DNA of 8,069 nucleotides, from the NCBI GenBank assembly GCA_011620145.1, contig WOZT01000152.1, forward strand, positions 1-8,069, written 5' to 3'. The notes below the pieces were generated by a model, which saw only the letters and a list, made by a program, of their open reading frames with translations, did not search any database and was not told the origin of the DNA. Shown here piece after piece: positions 7,309 through 8,069 of the stretch. The number at the start of each line of letters is the position of its first letter. Within the stretch, counting starts at the first letter, position 1. This stretch comes from Gammaproteobacteria bacterium (lineage in GTDB: Bacteria > Pseudomonadota > Gammaproteobacteria > UBA5335). Both the position numbers and the translations under genes were made by a program.

Positions 7309-7328
7309 TTCATACTAATTCATACTAA
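7309..7328 (-). repeat. perfect 10-bp tandem repeat in the cytochrome-porin leader
   Basis: The unit TTAGTATGAA (minus strand) occurs twice with no gap, at 7319-7328 and 7309-7318. It begins one base upstream of the porin ribosome site, in an AT-rich stretch. A 10-bp period is about one helical turn, which would suit a protein binding two half-sites on one face. Each copy also contains TATGAA, a weak -10 box. The repeat is certain; its role is unknown. Confidence 0.6.
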
Positions 7329-7352
7329 AGAAAATTTTTAGGGAAATGCTGA

Positions 7353-7462
7353 ATTTATTTCGTCATCGCGGGTGTGCAGCGCCGTGGCGGTCCATAGGCT
7401 ATTGATTCTTTCTGTGGCATGGATTGCTTCGCTGCACGCGCAATGACGAGAGCGGAATAAAT
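7353..7462. repeat. REP/MITE-like imperfect inverted repeat
   Basis: The left arm (about 7353-7396) and right arm (about 7415-7462) are imperfect reverse complements. Shared blocks in order from the outside are ATTTATT, TCGTCAT, GCG, GTGCAGCG and TCCAT, with a loop of about 18 bases and a six-base insertion in the right arm. The right arm contains GGATTGCTTCGCTGCACGCG then CAATGACG, which resembles a short sequence I recall as dispersed in many proteobacterial genomes (GGATTGCTTCG...CGCAATGACG). Such pairs are non-coding, often lie between genes and can fold in RNA. It begins 16 bp after the b561 stop, so it may stabilise or end that transcript. No transposase is present, so any movement would need one elsewhere. 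Confidence 0.7.
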
Positions 7463-7478
7463 CAGCTGCCCCGATCCG

Positions 7479-8069
7479 TCAGGACCGCTTCCAATCGGGA
7501 AGCATGGTCTTCAGCACCTGATCCTTGCGCACATGGTGATGCCACAGTGCCGCGCTCGCATGGACAGCGATCACAGCATATAACACCCAGGCTCCCCACT
7601 CATGAAAATCCGCCAGGGTGTCGGCCCAATCCGGATCAGTCGCAATCAACCGCGGCAGGGGCAGCAGCCCAAACAGCATGACCTCGACACCACGCGCATT
7701 CGACAGCGCCCAGCCCAGCAGCGGCAAACCCGCCAGCATCACATAAATAACGCCGTGGGATACCACGGCCACCAGGCGCAAAAAAAGCGGCAGGCCATGA
7801 TCCACAGGCTCTGTCGTGGGCAGCGTTCGCACAATGATTCGAAGCAACACCAGGACGAGCACCAACAGGCCAAAACTGCGATGCAGGCTCATCAATTCGC
7901 CCTGAATAGCCTTGTCATCCACCAGTTCCCTGCCAAAAATGGCGGCGGCTGACAGCAGGATCAGCAACAAGGTTGCCCAATGCAGGAAAATGGTCAGCGG
8001 GTGGTGGCGTTGCACGTCGACTTGCGAGACAAAAGCATCGGCAGATTCGCTTGGATTGGCATTAAGCAC
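7479..8069 (-). CDS. cytochrome b561 family inner-membrane protein (5' end at window edge)
   Basis: A four-helix membrane diheme cytochrome that typically moves electrons to or from the quinone pool or a periplasmic partner. Up to the window edge 196 residues are readable. Four helices lie at about 27-46, 62-80, 98-120 and 158-176. The four expected heme ligands are H30 (FLHW), H63 (LHRSFG), H156 (FHEWG) and H170 (AVHASAALWHHH); the gaps of 33 and 14 residues match those I recall for E. coli CybB. A charged tail VRKDQVLKTMLPDWKRS ends the protein, close to the usual family C-terminus. The only start codon seen near the beginning is a GTG formed by the final three bases of the window, so the true start may lie outside; the conserved domain itself is complete. 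Same strand as the two cytochrome genes, but separated from them by 182 bp holding repeats. Confidence 0.9.
   Translation of the reverse strand: MLNANPSESADAFVSQVDVQRHHPLTIFLHWATLLLILLSAAAIFGRELVDDKAIQGELMSLHRSFGLLVLVLVLLRIIVRTLPTTEPVDHGLPLFLRLVAVVSHGVIYVMLAGLPLLGWALSNARGVEVMLFGLLPLPRLIATDPDWADTLADFHEWGAWVLYAVIAVHASAALWHHHVRKDQVLKTMLPDWKRS

Noticed and set aside
7297..7317. An ATG in the second tandem repeat as an alternative porin start
   Set aside because: It is out of frame with the cytochrome-porin and gives no signal peptide; the ATG at 7296 has a well-placed AAGGAA.

Overview
The window reads as chromosomal DNA of a GC-rich gammaproteobacterium. The main evidence is the gene order wrbA end / DUF2069 / hda / DUF2066 / purM / purN / DUF3108, which I recall from Pseudomonas and related Gammaproteobacteria. 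In betaproteobacteria, as I recall, DUF2066 is absent at this spot and a permease gene lies between hda and purM. The genus cannot be told from this window. The mix of housekeeping genes and envelope redox proteins would suit a respiratory or chemolithotrophic organism, but that is inference.

Layout. (1) Positions 1-423, plus strand: the last codons of a gene whose end resembles WrbA (quinone oxidoreductase), then a small DUF2069 membrane protein. (2) Positions 476-2253, minus strand: a DUF2066 exported protein followed by hda (regulator of DnaA), joined by an ATGA overlap. (3) Positions 2344-4846, plus strand: purM, purN and a DUF3108 exported protein, each joined to the next by an ATGA overlap. 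This operon is divergent from DUF2066-hda, and the two share a 90-bp promoter region. (4) Positions 4827-5393, minus strand: dcd (dCTP deaminase), whose last 20 bp overlap the end of DUF3108 tail to tail. (5) Positions 5466-8069, minus strand: three redox proteins, read in transcription order as a cytochrome b561 (running to the window edge), an outer-membrane protein that fuses a one-heme cytochrome c motif to a beta-barrel (Cyc2-like architecture), and a periplasmic class I cytochrome c.

How they work together. The first half is DNA replication and nucleotide housekeeping: Hda switches DnaA off after initiation, PurM and PurN make purines, and Dcd starts the dCTP-to-dUMP route for thymidylate. 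The second half contains one candidate electron carrier for each envelope layer: b561 in the inner membrane, cytochrome c in the periplasm, and the cytochrome-porin in the outer membrane. Together they could form a path for electrons across the envelope. The porin and cytochrome c genes are only 10 bp apart and are very probably cotranscribed. The b561 gene is separated from them by a long imperfect inverted repeat resembling the dispersed REP/MITE-type sequence containing GGATTGCTTCG...CAATGACG, followed by a perfect 10-bp tandem repeat just upstream of the porin ribosome binding site.

The cytochrome-porin module and its repeat-rich control region are the most interesting parts. No RNA genes, CRISPR arrays or insertion-sequence transposases are visible.
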